Positions 36,285 to 44,435 of a stretch of 64,000 bases of DNA are shown here, piece by piece. The DNA comes from Candidatus Rokuibacteriota bacterium (GTDB lineage Bacteria; Methylomirabilota; Methylomirabilia; Rokubacteriales; CSP1-6). Each line of letters starts with the position of its first letter. The first letter of the stretch is position 1. The notes under the pieces were generated by a model. It did not search any database. It saw nothing but the letters and a program-made list of their open reading frames with translations, and had not been told where the DNA came from. The stretch is from the NCBI GenBank assembly GCA_003221695.1, contig QHSX01000038.1, forward strand, positions 124,001-188,000, written 5' to 3'. The position numbers and the translations under genes were made by a program.

Positions 36285-36989
36285 TCAGTCCAAGGCTCCG
36301 ACCAGCTCGCGCAGCGAACGGACGATCCGGTGGGGGCGGACGCCGCTGTCTGCCGGGAGGCCGTGGCCGTCCCGATCGATCCACACGCCGTGCAGCCCGA
36401 GCCGCTGGGGAGCGTCCACGTCGAACTCGAGGTGATCGCCCGCCATCCACGCCTCCGCGGGCGGCGCGCCGAGCGCCCCGAGCACGTGATGGTAGACGAT
36501 CGCCTCGGGTTTGCCGACGCCGAACTCGCCCTCGATCAGGATGACGTCGAAGAAGCGTGCGAGCCCGTGGCGCTCGATCTTGTCACGCTGCTGCGAGGCG
36601 TCGCCGTTGGTCACGAGCGCGAGGGGGACGCCCCGGCGCCGGAGGCGCTCGAGGCTCTCGACGGTGTCGGGAAAGAGGCGCATCGCGTCGCGCCGGCGCG
36701 CGGCGAAGTCGTGGGCCATCGCCCTCGCCAACCCGTCCGCCTCGACGCCCGCGCGCTCGAGGGCGAACTCCACGATGTGCCGCCAGGCAGCAAGCATGTT
36801 CACGCGCTCGCGGCGGTGGCGTTCCGGGTCGTCCCAGAACCAGCGTCGAGTCTCGGCGAGGGCGGTCAGGAACCTCGTGCGATCGAGGCTCGGCGGCGCG
36901 CAGGCGGCCACCGCCGCCTCCCAGTGGGCGTCCACGCCGCCCGAGTAGTCGAGGAGCGTGTCGTCGAGATCGAGCAGGAGCGCCCTCAC
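36285..36989 (-). CDS. HAD-family phosphatase (subfamily IA, YjjG-like)
   Basis: A 234-residue hydrolase starting with GTG. The haloacid dehalogenase motifs are all present: nucleophile DLDDTLLD near residue 7, VTNGDASQ (motif II), the lysine in GKPEAIVYHHVL (motif III) and MAGDHLEFDVDAPQRLGL (motif IV). The helical cap with HWEAAVAAC matches the nucleotidase/glycolate phosphatase group. The substrate is a small phosphate ester, perhaps a damaged nucleotide. It lies 4 bases after the pyroglutamyl peptidase gene. Confidence 0.92.
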   Translation of the reverse strand: MRALLLDLDDTLLDYSGGVDAHWEAAVAACAPPSLDRTRFLTALAETRRWFWDDPERHRRERVNMLAAWRHIVEFALERAGVEADGLARAMAHDFAARRRDAMRLFPDTVESLERLRRRGVPLALVTNGDASQQRDKIERHGLARFFDVILIEGEFGVGKPEAIVYHHVLGALGAPPAEAWMAGDHLEFDVDAPQRLGLHGVWIDRDGHGLPADSGVRPHRIVRSLRELVGALD

Positions 36990-36993
36990 AGCG

Positions 36994-37620
36994 TCAGGCC
37001 GCGCTGCTCGCGACGACGCCGAGCGCCAGCTCGACGGCGCGCAGCATGAGCGGGAAGTCCATGCTCGGCTGCTCGAGCCCGGTCGCCGCGACCATCGCCG
37101 GGAGGAGCGGCACGTGGATCAGACCCACCGTCGGCGGGTCGGGCCGCTGCCGCACGGCGTGGAGGGTCGTGTAGAGGGTCTGGTTGCAGAGGTAGGTGCC
37201 CGCCGTGTTCGAGACGTACGCGGGGATCCCCTCGGCGGTGAGCGCGTGGAGGATCGCGGCGAGCGGGAGCGTCGCGAAATACGCCACGGGTCCGTCCGGC
37301 GCGATCGGCCCGCCCGAGGCCTGGAAGCCCGCGCGGTCGGGCTCGTCGTAGTCCATCACGTTGACGGCGACACGCTCGAGCGCCACCCGGGCGCGGCCGG
37401 CCGCGAGTCCCAGATGGACGACGGCGCTCGGACCGGTCTCGGCCAGGAGCGCCTCGAGCTGGCGCGCGGCGTCGGCGTGATGCACCGGCAGGACCGCGCC
37501 GCGCGCCGCGCAGGCGCCGAAGCGACGTCCGTCCACCGCCTTCGCGAGCCCCTCCGACGGGTTGACGGAGTACGCGCCGAACGGCTCGAAGCCGGTGACG
37601 AGGATCGTACGGTCGCGCAT
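36994..37620 (-). CDS. pcp: pyrrolidone-carboxylate peptidase
   Basis: A 208-residue cysteine peptidase of normal family length. MRDRTILVTGFEPFGAYSVNPS is the classic start; the catalytic residues are the Glu in VALERVAVNV, Cys in SNTAGTYLCNQTLY and His in GLIHVPLLP. It removes N-terminal pyroglutamate from peptides in the cytoplasm. A GTG nine bases upstream is an equally possible start. It follows the dihydrolipoyl dehydrogenase gene closely and precedes the HAD gene. Confidence 0.93.
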   Translation of the reverse strand: MRDRTILVTGFEPFGAYSVNPSEGLAKAVDGRRFGACAARGAVLPVHHADAARQLEALLAETGPSAVVHLGLAAGRARVALERVAVNVMDYDEPDRAGFQASGGPIAPDGPVAYFATLPLAAILHALTAEGIPAYVSNTAGTYLCNQTLYTTLHAVRQRPDPPTVGLIHVPLLPAMVAATGLEQPSMDFPLMLRAVELALGVVASSAA

Positions 37621-37636
37621 CGCCGCCACGGGAAGC

Positions 37637-39025
37637 TCACGCCGGCCGCAGGAGCGTCTCGGCCGCCTCCATGAGGGTCTCCGACAGCGTCGGGTGGGCG
37701 TGGATCGTCACGGCGAGGTCCTCGACGGTCAGCGCCGTCTCGACCGCAACGGCGCCCTCCGCGATCAGCTCTCCTGCGCCGGGGCCGACGATCCCGACGC
37801 CGAGCACGCGTCCGGTGTCGGGATCCACGATGAGCTTCGTCAGGCCGTCACTGCGGCCGAGCGTGGCGGCGCGCCCCGAGGCCGCCCACGGGAACTTCGC
37901 GAGCCGCACCGGACGTCCCGCGCGGGTGGCCTCGGACTCGGTGAGGCCGCACCACGCGACCTCGGGGTCGGTGAAGACGACCGCTGGCACGGCGACGTTG
38001 TCGAACGCCGCGGGCCGACCCGCGATCGCCTCGGCGGCGACCTTGCCCTGGCGCATCGCGCGGTGGGCGAGCATCGGCTCGCCCGTGACGTCGCCGACGG
38101 CCCAGATGCGCGGGTCCGCCGTGCGACACCGCTCGTCCACGGCGATGACGCCGCGCGCGTCGGGCCGGACGCGCGTCGTTTCGAGGCCGAGGTCGGCGCT
38201 CACAGCGCGCCGCCCGACGGCGACGAGAACGCGGTCGAACGCGACGGTGTCGCCACCGAAGCGCGCCTCGATCCCGGACCCCGTCTCGCGCAGCGACGTC
38301 ACCGTCGTGTCGAGGCGGATCTTCACGAAGAGCTTCTCGCACTGCCGCGCGAGCGGCTGGACGAGGTCGCGGTCGACCCCGGGCAGGAGGCCGTCGGTCA
38401 TCTCGACGAGCATCACCTTGCTGCCGAGCGCGGCGTAGACCTGGCCGAGCTCGAGGCCGATGTAGCCGCCGCCGACGACGAGGAGGCGCTCGGGCACGTC
38501 GGGGAGCTCGAGCGCCGCCGTCGAGTCCATCACGCGGTCCGGCGCGAGGCCGAGGCCGGGCAGTGGGCTCGGCGCCGAGCCCGTCGCGACGACGGCGGAC
38601 GTGAAGCGGAGCTTCTGGGGCTCGTCGCCCTCGACGCGGAGCGTGCGGGAGTCCTCGAAGACGCCGCGGCCGCCGATGACCTCCACGCCTTTCGACTTCG
38701 CGACGGCGGCGAGCCCGCGCGCGAGCCTGCCGACGACGCGCTCGGCCTTCCACTTGCGGAGGGTGTCGAGCGCGATCCGCGGCTCGCCGAAGTCCACGCC
38801 GAACTCCTTCGCACGCTCGGCCTCGCCGAGCACCGCCCCGACGTGGAGGAGTGCCTTGGACGGGATGCAGCCTTCCCACAGGCAAGCGCCGCCGAGCCGC
38901 CGGCCCGCGTCCACGACGGCCGTCTCGAGGCCGAGTTCGGCGCAGCGGAACGCCGCCGAGTAGCCGCCCGGGCCGCCACCCACGATGGCCACGTCCACCT
39001 CGCGCACGAGGTCGCCCATCACCAT
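37637..39025 (-). CDS. lpdA: dihydrolipoyl dehydrogenase (E3)
   Basis: A 462-residue flavoprotein disulfide reductase: FAD loop VDVAIVGGGPGGYSAAF, redox pair Cys48-Cys53 in GGACLWEGCIPSK, NAD loop LLVVGGGYIGLELGQVYAALG, and the C-terminal catalytic HAHPTLSE. It reoxidises the lipoyl arms of the E2 encoded next to it. The start may be the ATG at 39025 or the one at 39019, which overlaps the E2 stop (TGATG). Last of the four complex genes. Confidence 0.95.
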   Translation of the reverse strand: MVMGDLVREVDVAIVGGGPGGYSAAFRCAELGLETAVVDAGRRLGGACLWEGCIPSKALLHVGAVLGEAERAKEFGVDFGEPRIALDTLRKWKAERVVGRLARGLAAVAKSKGVEVIGGRGVFEDSRTLRVEGDEPQKLRFTSAVVATGSAPSPLPGLGLAPDRVMDSTAALELPDVPERLLVVGGGYIGLELGQVYAALGSKVMLVEMTDGLLPGVDRDLVQPLARQCEKLFVKIRLDTTVTSLRETGSGIEARFGGDTVAFDRVLVAVGRRAVSADLGLETTRVRPDARGVIAVDERCRTADPRIWAVGDVTGEPMLAHRAMRQGKVAAEAIAGRPAAFDNVAVPAVVFTDPEVAWCGLTESEATRAGRPVRLAKFPWAASGRAATLGRSDGLTKLIVDPDTGRVLGVGIVGPGAGELIAEGAVAVETALTVEDLAVTIHAHPTLSETLMEAAETLLRPA

Positions 39026-40293
39026 TCGAGGAGGATCTGCTCGGGGCGCTCGAGCCGTCGGACGATGGCGGCGGCGAAGCGGGCACCGTCGGCGCCGTCG
39101 GCGACGCGGTGATCGAACGTGAGCGAGAGCGGCAGCAGCACCCGGGGGACGATGCGGCCCTCCAGCACGACCGGCTCCTCCCGCGCGCGCGCGACGCCGA
39201 GTATCGCGACCTCGGGGTAATTGATGATCGGGACCGCGCCCGTCCCGCCGAGCGCCCCGATGTTGGTGAGCGTGAAGGTCCCGCCGCGCAGGTCCTCGAG
39301 CGTGGCCTTGCCCTCACGCACGCGCTGGGCCAGGGCGGCGAGCTCACGCTGGAGCTCGGGCAAGGGCTTCCGGTCCACGTCGCGAATCACCGGAACGATC
39401 AGCCCACGATCCGTCGCCACCGCGACGCCGAGGTGGTAGTAGCGCTTGAGGACCAGCTCCCCGGCCGCCGGGTCGAGGCTCGCGTTGAACTGCGGGTGCT
39501 CGAGGAGCGCCTGGGCCGCGGCCTTCAGGAGGAAGCTCGTCAGCGTGAGCGTGAGGCCGCGCTGCCGCGCAGGCTCGACGTTGCGGCGGATGATCGCGTC
39601 GAGCTCGGTGATGTCGGCTCGGTCGAAGTGCGTCACGTGGGGGACGAGCGTTGCCGAGAGCGTCATGCGCTCGGCGATCGTGCGCCGCAGGTGCGAGAGC
39701 GGCTGGCGCTCGACCGGGCCCCACTGCTCGAACCTGGGCAGCGCGGGTGGCTCGACGCCGACGGGCGCGAGGGGCTTCGCGACGGCCGATGGCGCGGAGG
39801 CGGGGCGCTCGGCGGCGGTGCGGGGGACCGCGGGCTGTCGGCCGCCCGCGGAGGCCGCCCGCACGTCGTCGTCGGTCACGCGCCCGCCGGGTCCCGTGCC
39901 GCGCACGGTGCGGAGGTCGACGCCGAGCTCGCGCGCGAGCCGTCGCGTCGCCGGCGTCGCCGCCGGGGCGCGCTGTGTGGCGCCGACGGCTGGGGCGGCA
40001 GGGGGCAGGTCCCGGGCGAGTGTCGTTTCGAGCGAAGGGACCTGCCCCCTGCCGCCCTGCTCTTCGAACGTCACCAGAACCGCGCCGACTTTGACGGTCT
40101 GCCCCGGCTGCACGTGGATCTTGGTGACGCGCCCCGCGACCGGCGACGGGATCTCGACCGTGGCCTTGTCCGTCTCCACCTCGAGGAGGGGTGCGTCCTC
40201 CCGGACGAGGTCGCCCTCCTGGACGAGCACCTTGACAATCTCGGCCTCGGTCAACCCCTCGCCCAGGTCGGGCAGGACGAACGCGCGGGCCAT
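39019..40293 (-). CDS. 2-oxoacid dehydrogenase E2 (dihydrolipoamide acyltransferase)
   Basis: A 424-residue E2: one lipoyl domain with the lipoylated lysine in VETDKATVEIP (Lys43), a flexible linker, the E1/E3-binding domain (PATRRLARELGVDLRTVRGTGPGGRVT) and the acyltransferase core ending in FDHRVADGADGARF with the catalytic His and Asp. It takes acyl groups from E1 to CoA. A perfect 21-base inverted repeat at 39993-40057 lies in the linker (residues about 79-101), suggesting a repeat inserted in frame. Start MARAFVLPDLGEGLTEAEI is standard. Confidence 0.94.
   Translation of the reverse strand: MARAFVLPDLGEGLTEAEIVKVLVQEGDLVREDAPLLEVETDKATVEIPSPVAGRVTKIHVQPGQTVKVGAVLVTFEEQGGRGQVPSLETTLARDLPPAAPAVGATQRAPAATPATRRLARELGVDLRTVRGTGPGGRVTDDDVRAASAGGRQPAVPRTAAERPASAPSAVAKPLAPVGVEPPALPRFEQWGPVERQPLSHLRRTIAERMTLSATLVPHVTHFDRADITELDAIIRRNVEPARQRGLTLTLTSFLLKAAAQALLEHPQFNASLDPAAGELVLKRYYHLGVAVATDRGLIVPVIRDVDRKPLPELQRELAALAQRVREGKATLEDLRGGTFTLTNIGALGGTGAVPIINYPEVAILGVARAREEPVVLEGRIVPRVLLPLSLTFDHRVADGADGARFAAAIVRRLERPEQILLEW
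39993..40057. repeat. perfect 21-bp inverted repeat within the E2 linker coding region
   Basis: Arms 39993-40013 and 40037-40057 are exactly complementary, starting GGGCGGCAGG and ending CTGCCGCCC, around a 23-base loop. Its core resembles REP-type repeats of the GGGGnCAGGTCCC kind seen by many GC-rich genomes between genes. Here it is read as protein, giving residues around GRGQVPSLETTLARDLPP in the flexible linker. Confidence 0.85.
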
Positions 40294-40296
40294 CGG

Positions 40297-41283
40297 CTAG
40301 AAGGCGAGGGTCTCGCGGGCGGCGGCGGCGACACGCGCGACGTCGGGGACGTGCGCCTTCTCGCGCGCGAAGCCGACGAACGATACGTCGTTCGCGGTGA
40401 CGCGGCGCACGGGCGCCTCGAGGTGGAGGAACGCGCCCTCCATGATGGACGCGGCGACCTCGGCGCCGGGGCCGAAGCTCCGCGGCGCCTCGTGGACGAC
40501 GACGGCGCGGCCGGTCTTGGCGACCGAGGTGACGATCGTCTCGCGGTCGAGCGGGGCGATCGTGAGCAGGTCGACGACCTCGGTCTCGACCCGGTCCTCG
40601 GCCTGGAGCACGTCGGCCGCCTCGCGGGCGACGCGGAGCATGGCGCCGTACGCGATGAGCGTGAGATCGCGTCCCTCACGCACGACCTGCGCGCGGCCGA
40701 TCGGGAGGGCCTCGGGATCCGCGGGGACCTCCTCCTTCGCGGCGTGGTAGAGCGCCTTGGACTCGAAGAAGACCACCGGGTCGGGGTCACGGATCGCGCT
40801 GGTGAGGAGCGCACGCGCCGTCCGCGGGCCCGACGGGATCACCATCTTGAGGCCGGGCACGTGTGCGTAGAACTGCTCCTCGGACTCCGTGTGGTGCTCG
40901 AGCGCGCGGACGCCGCCGCCATAGGGCATGCGGATGACCATCTGGCAGTGAAAGCGTCCCTGGGAGCGCAGCCGGTAGCGCGCCGCGTGGTTCTCGATCT
41001 GGTGGAAGCACTGGAAGGCGAACCCGGAGAACTGGATCTCGCAGACGGGCTTGAGGCCGTAGAGCGCCATGCCGACGGCGGTGCCGATGATGGCGGCCTC
41101 CGCGAGCGGGCTGTCGATCACGCGCTGCGAGCCGAACTTGCGCTGGAGGTCATCGGTGACGCGGAAAACGCCACCGTCCACGCCGACGTCCTCGCCGAGG
41201 ATCAGCACGGCGGGGTCGCGCTCCATCTCCTGCAAGAGCGCGAGGTTGAGCGCCTTCACCATGTTGAGCTTGGTGACGCTCAT
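40297..41283 (-). CDS. 2-oxoacid dehydrogenase E1 beta subunit
   Basis: A 328-residue transketolase-like subunit: MVKALNLALLQEMERDPAVLILGEDVGVDGGVFRVTD, DSPLAEAAIIGTAVGMAL, QMVIRMPYGGGVRALEHHTES and ALLTSAIRDPDPVVFFESKALY are typical of pyruvate and branched-chain E1 beta. It forms the thiamine-diphosphate site with E1 alpha, whose TAA abuts its ATG. Whether the substrate is pyruvate, acetoin or a branched-chain 2-oxoacid cannot be fixed. Confidence 0.94.
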   Translation of the reverse strand: MSVTKLNMVKALNLALLQEMERDPAVLILGEDVGVDGGVFRVTDDLQRKFGSQRVIDSPLAEAAIIGTAVGMALYGLKPVCEIQFSGFAFQCFHQIENHAARYRLRSQGRFHCQMVIRMPYGGGVRALEHHTESEEQFYAHVPGLKMVIPSGPRTARALLTSAIRDPDPVVFFESKALYHAAKEEVPADPEALPIGRAQVVREGRDLTLIAYGAMLRVAREAADVLQAEDRVETEVVDLLTIAPLDRETIVTSVAKTGRAVVVHEAPRSFGPGAEVAASIMEGAFLHLEAPVRRVTANDVSFVGFAREKAHVPDVARVAAAARETLAF

Positions 41284-42426
41284 TTATCGACGGGTCAAGC
41301 GCTGGCCGCGCATCGGCGTCGCGCCCAGCGGAGCCGCGGGCGGTTCGGGCGCGGGGGCGCCGCCCTCGCGAAGCCAGCGGGCGAGCTCGTCGCGCTGCGC
41401 GCGGAGGTGGGGCGGCATCTCGGCGTAGACGTGGTCGAAGACCGTGAGCGGGTCGGGCGGCGCCGTCGCCTCGAAGCGGCGCACCGCCTCCGCGATCTCG
41501 TCGTCCACCCGTCGCTCGAGCCCGTCCTCCAGGAGGTCCTTTTTCTCGAGGTAGGCGCGGAAGCGCGTGAGCGGGTCCTTCTGCTCCCACGCCGTCACCT
41601 CCTCCTGGGTCCGGTACTTGGTGGGATCGTCGGCGGTCGTGTGGACGCCGAGGCGGTACGTCACAGACTCGATCAACGTCGGCCCCTCGCCTGCGCGCGC
41701 GCGCTCGACCGCCTCGCGGGCGGCCGCGTAGACCGCGAGCACGTCGTTGCCGTCTACCTGGATCCCGGGCAGACCGTAGGCGAGCGCCTTCTGGGCGATC
41801 GTCTTCGAGTGGGTCTGCTTCTTGAGCGGCACGGAGATCGCCCACTGGTTGTTCTGGCAGACGAACACGACCGGCACGTGCCAGACCCCCGCGAAGTTCA
41901 GCGCCTCGTGGAAGTCGCCCTCGCTGGTCGCGCCGTCGCCGAAGTACACCATGACGACCGCATCGTCGCCCTTGTACTGGGCGGCGTAGGCCAGGCCGAC
42001 CGCGTGGGGGAGCTGTGTCCCCACCGGGATCGTGATGGGAAGGTCGTGCTGGTCGGGCGCGGGCTGGCCGCCCTCGACGTACCCCGCGAAGAACAGGAGG
42101 ATCTTCTCGAGCGGCCAGCCGCGCCAGATCATCGCGGCGGTCTCGCGGAACGACGGGACCATCCAGTCGGTCGCCCGCAGCGTGAAGACGCTCCCGAGCT
42201 GCGAGGCCTCCTGGCCCTTGATCGGAGCGAACGTCCCGATCCGGCCCTGGCGCTGCAGGCGCACCATGCGCTCGTCGAAGCGGCGGCCGAGGAGCATCGC
42301 GCGATAGAGGGATTTGAGCTCAGCCGGGGAGAGCCTCGGCTCGAGCGCGGCGTCGAGGTTCCCGTCGCTGTCGAGAATCGACAGGTACTCGACGTGGGAC
42401 CGCGGCTCGAGGATGGTCCTGGGCAT
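41284..42426 (-). CDS. 2-oxoacid dehydrogenase E1 alpha subunit
   Basis: A 380-residue subunit with the thiamine-diphosphate motif GDGATSEGDFHEALNFAGVW then VVFVCQNNQWAI, and the phosphorylation-loop-like RLGVHTTADDPTKYRT typical of the branched-chain/acetoin group. The N-terminus (ILDSDGNLDAALEPRLSPAELKSLY) is also that of branched-chain or PdhA-like E1. The C-terminus carries an extra Pro/Ala-rich tail. First gene of the four-gene E1alpha-E1beta-E2-E3 operon; it decarboxylates the 2-oxoacid. Confidence 0.94.
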   Translation of the reverse strand: MPRTILEPRSHVEYLSILDSDGNLDAALEPRLSPAELKSLYRAMLLGRRFDERMVRLQRQGRIGTFAPIKGQEASQLGSVFTLRATDWMVPSFRETAAMIWRGWPLEKILLFFAGYVEGGQPAPDQHDLPITIPVGTQLPHAVGLAYAAQYKGDDAVVMVYFGDGATSEGDFHEALNFAGVWHVPVVFVCQNNQWAISVPLKKQTHSKTIAQKALAYGLPGIQVDGNDVLAVYAAAREAVERARAGEGPTLIESVTYRLGVHTTADDPTKYRTQEEVTAWEQKDPLTRFRAYLEKKDLLEDGLERRVDDEIAEAVRRFEATAPPDPLTVFDHVYAEMPPHLRAQRDELARWLREGGAPAPEPPAAPLGATPMRGQRLTRR

Positions 42427-42506
42427 CGCCGCTCCGGCGCCCTCATTTTACCTCTGGTGGATAATCAACGGGTGATGCGAAGATTCGGCTCTACGGGAGG
42501 AGAGCG

Positions 42507-43478
42507 ATGAAAGCGATCCGCGTCCACAAGTTCGGCGGCCCCGAGGTGCTCCAGCTCGACGACGTGCCCGACCCGAAGCCGGGGCCGGGGCAGGTGGTGG
42601 TGCGCATCCGCGCCGCGGGCGTGAACCCGGTGGACACCTACATCCGCTCGGGAAACTACGCGATGCTGCCGACGCCGCCCTACGTGCCCGGGAACGACTG
42701 CGCCGGCGTGATCGAGGCGGTGGGGGAGGGGGTCACCCGGTTCAAGCGGGGCGATCGCGTCTACGTCGTGCGCACCACGATGCCGCTCAGCGGCGCCTAC
42801 GCCGAGCTCGCGGCCTGCGACGCGTCCATGGTCCATCCCCTCCCCGCGAACGTCTCGTTCTCCCAGGGCGCCGGAGTGAGCGTGCCGTACGGCACCGCGT
42901 ACCGCGGGCTCCATCACAAGGCCCACGCTCGAGCCGGCGAAACCCTCCTCGTCCACGGCGCCTCGGGCGGTGTCGGCATCGCGGCGGTGCAGCTCGGCGT
43001 GGCCCACGGCATGACCGTCGTCGGCACCGCCGGGACCGACCGGGGGCGCAAGCTCGTCCAGGAGCACGGCGCCCAGCACGTCCTGGACCACAGCGCCCCC
43101 GACTATCTCAAGAAGCTCATGGAGGTCACGGGCAACCGCGGCGCGGACGTGATCCTCGAAATGCTCGCGAACGTCAATCTCCAGAAGGACATCGATGTGG
43201 TGGCGCGCTTCGGCCGCATCGTCATCATCGGCAACCGCGGGGCCATCGAGATCAATCCGCGCGGAACGATGGGAAAGGACGCGGCGATCTTCGGGCTGGC
43301 GCTCTGGAACGCGGCGCCGGAGGAGATGGCGTCCATCCACGCGGGCCTCGGCGCCGGCCTGGCGAACGGCACGCTCCGGCCCGTCGTCGGTCAGGAGCTG
43401 CCGCTCAAGGAGGCGGCGCGCGCCCACGAGGCGGTGTTGAAGTCGGGAGCCTACGGGAAGATCGTCCTGATCCCCTGA
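42507..43478 (+). CDS. NADPH:quinone reductase (zeta-crystallin type)
   Basis: A 323-residue zinc-free medium-chain reductase preceded by GGAGAG. MKAIRVHKFGGPEVLQLDDVP, VRAAGVNPVDTYIRSG-type sequence, VPGNDCAGVIEAVGEGV and the NADPH loop LLVHGASGGVGIAAVQLGVAHG are standard, with DVILEMLANVNLQKDIDVVARFGR in the C-terminal half. It reduces quinones or enones with NADPH. It is divergent from the 2-oxoacid dehydrogenase operon, 80 bases apart. Confidence 0.94.
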   Translation: MKAIRVHKFGGPEVLQLDDVPDPKPGPGQVVVRIRAAGVNPVDTYIRSGNYAMLPTPPYVPGNDCAGVIEAVGEGVTRFKRGDRVYVVRTTMPLSGAYAELAACDASMVHPLPANVSFSQGAGVSVPYGTAYRGLHHKAHARAGETLLVHGASGGVGIAAVQLGVAHGMTVVGTAGTDRGRKLVQEHGAQHVLDHSAPDYLKKLMEVTGNRGADVILEMLANVNLQKDIDVVARFGRIVIIGNRGAIEINPRGTMGKDAAIFGLALWNAAPEEMASIHAGLGAGLANGTLRPVVGQELPLKEAARAHEAVLKSGAYGKIVLIP

Positions 43479-43487
43479 CGGGAGGGG

Positions 43488-44381
43488 CTACTTCTTGCCG
43501 GCCTGGGCCTTCTTCGCGGGCACGGGCTCGGCGCGCTTGGCCTTCGCGAGCGGCTTCTTCTCCGCCGCCGCTGCGGGAGCCACGGACGGCAGCGCCGGCG
43601 GGGCGGCCGCGCGCTTGGCGAGACTCTGCTTGAGGGCCTCCATGAGGTCGATGACCTGGGCCCGCTGCACCTGGGGTCCGGCGGCGGTGACCTCCTTGCC
43701 CTCGACCTTCTGGTTCACGAGCTCGAGCACGCGCTCGCGGTACTCGTCACGGTACTTTTCGGGGTTGAAGGCGTCCGACGAGAGGCCGTCAATCAGCTGG
43801 AGCGCCAGCGCGAGCTCCCCCTCCTTGATCTTCGCCGATTCGCCTTTCTCGATCTCGCCGAAGCTCCGCACCTCGTCGGCAAAGTACATCGTGTGCAGCA
43901 TCAGCCCGCCCTGCGCCGGCCGGATGAGCACGAGGCTCTCCTTGCCGCGCATGACGAACTTCGCGAGCGCGACGCGCCCGTGCGCGCCCATGGCGTCGGC
44001 GAGGAGCCGGTACGCCTTTTCGCCGCCCTTGTCGGGGCCGAGGTAGTACGTCTTCTCGAAGTAGATCGGGTCCACCGACGTGAGCGGCACGAACTCCGCG
44101 ATGTCGATGACCTTCGACGCCTCGCCCTCGAGCCCCTTGAGCTCCTCGTCGCCGACGCGTACGTACTGGTCCTTCGCGAACTCGTACCCGCGGACGAGCG
44201 CCGCGCGATCCACGACCTCGTTGCAGACCGGGCAGAAGTTCTGCAGCTTGATGCGGGAGCCGCACTTGGCGTGGAGCAGATTGAAGGAGACGCTCTGCGA
44301 CGCGGCGGCCGTGTAGAGCTTGACCGGAATCGAGACCAGCCCGAAGGAGATCGTCCCGGACCCGGTGGCGTGTGCCGGCAT
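43488..44381 (-). CDS. ku: Ku protein, DNA end-binding component of NHEJ
   Basis: A 297-residue bacterial Ku: GSGTISFGLVSIPVKLYTA is the canonical start, with the ring core DIAEFVPLTSVDPIYFEKTYYLGPD and GRVALAKFVMRGKESLVLIRP, and a CGSR-CPVCN cysteine cluster near the N-terminus. The C-terminal tail is Lys/Ala/Pro-rich (KKPLAKAKRAEPVPAKKAQAGKK type), as seen in many Ku proteins that contact DNA or LigD with it. It binds double-strand ends and recruits LigD, encoded 1.5 kb away on the other strand. Confidence 0.95.
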   Translation of the reverse strand: MPAHATGSGTISFGLVSIPVKLYTAAASQSVSFNLLHAKCGSRIKLQNFCPVCNEVVDRAALVRGYEFAKDQYVRVGDEELKGLEGEASKVIDIAEFVPLTSVDPIYFEKTYYLGPDKGGEKAYRLLADAMGAHGRVALAKFVMRGKESLVLIRPAQGGLMLHTMYFADEVRSFGEIEKGESAKIKEGELALALQLIDGLSSDAFNPEKYRDEYRERVLELVNQKVEGKEVTAAGPQVQRAQVIDLMEALKQSLAKRAAAPPALPSVAPAAAAEKKPLAKAKRAEPVPAKKAQAGKK

Positions 44382-44435
44382 CGTTTGCACGATAGCACGA
44401 TGCTCCCTATGATGCGCGAAGGCTTGAGACCTCCC

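Noticed and set aside
40232-40244. A third possible copy of the sulfur element (TTGACAATCTCGG)
   Set aside because: It matches only the first 12 bases, lacks the second GACAA half, and lies inside the E2 coding sequence.
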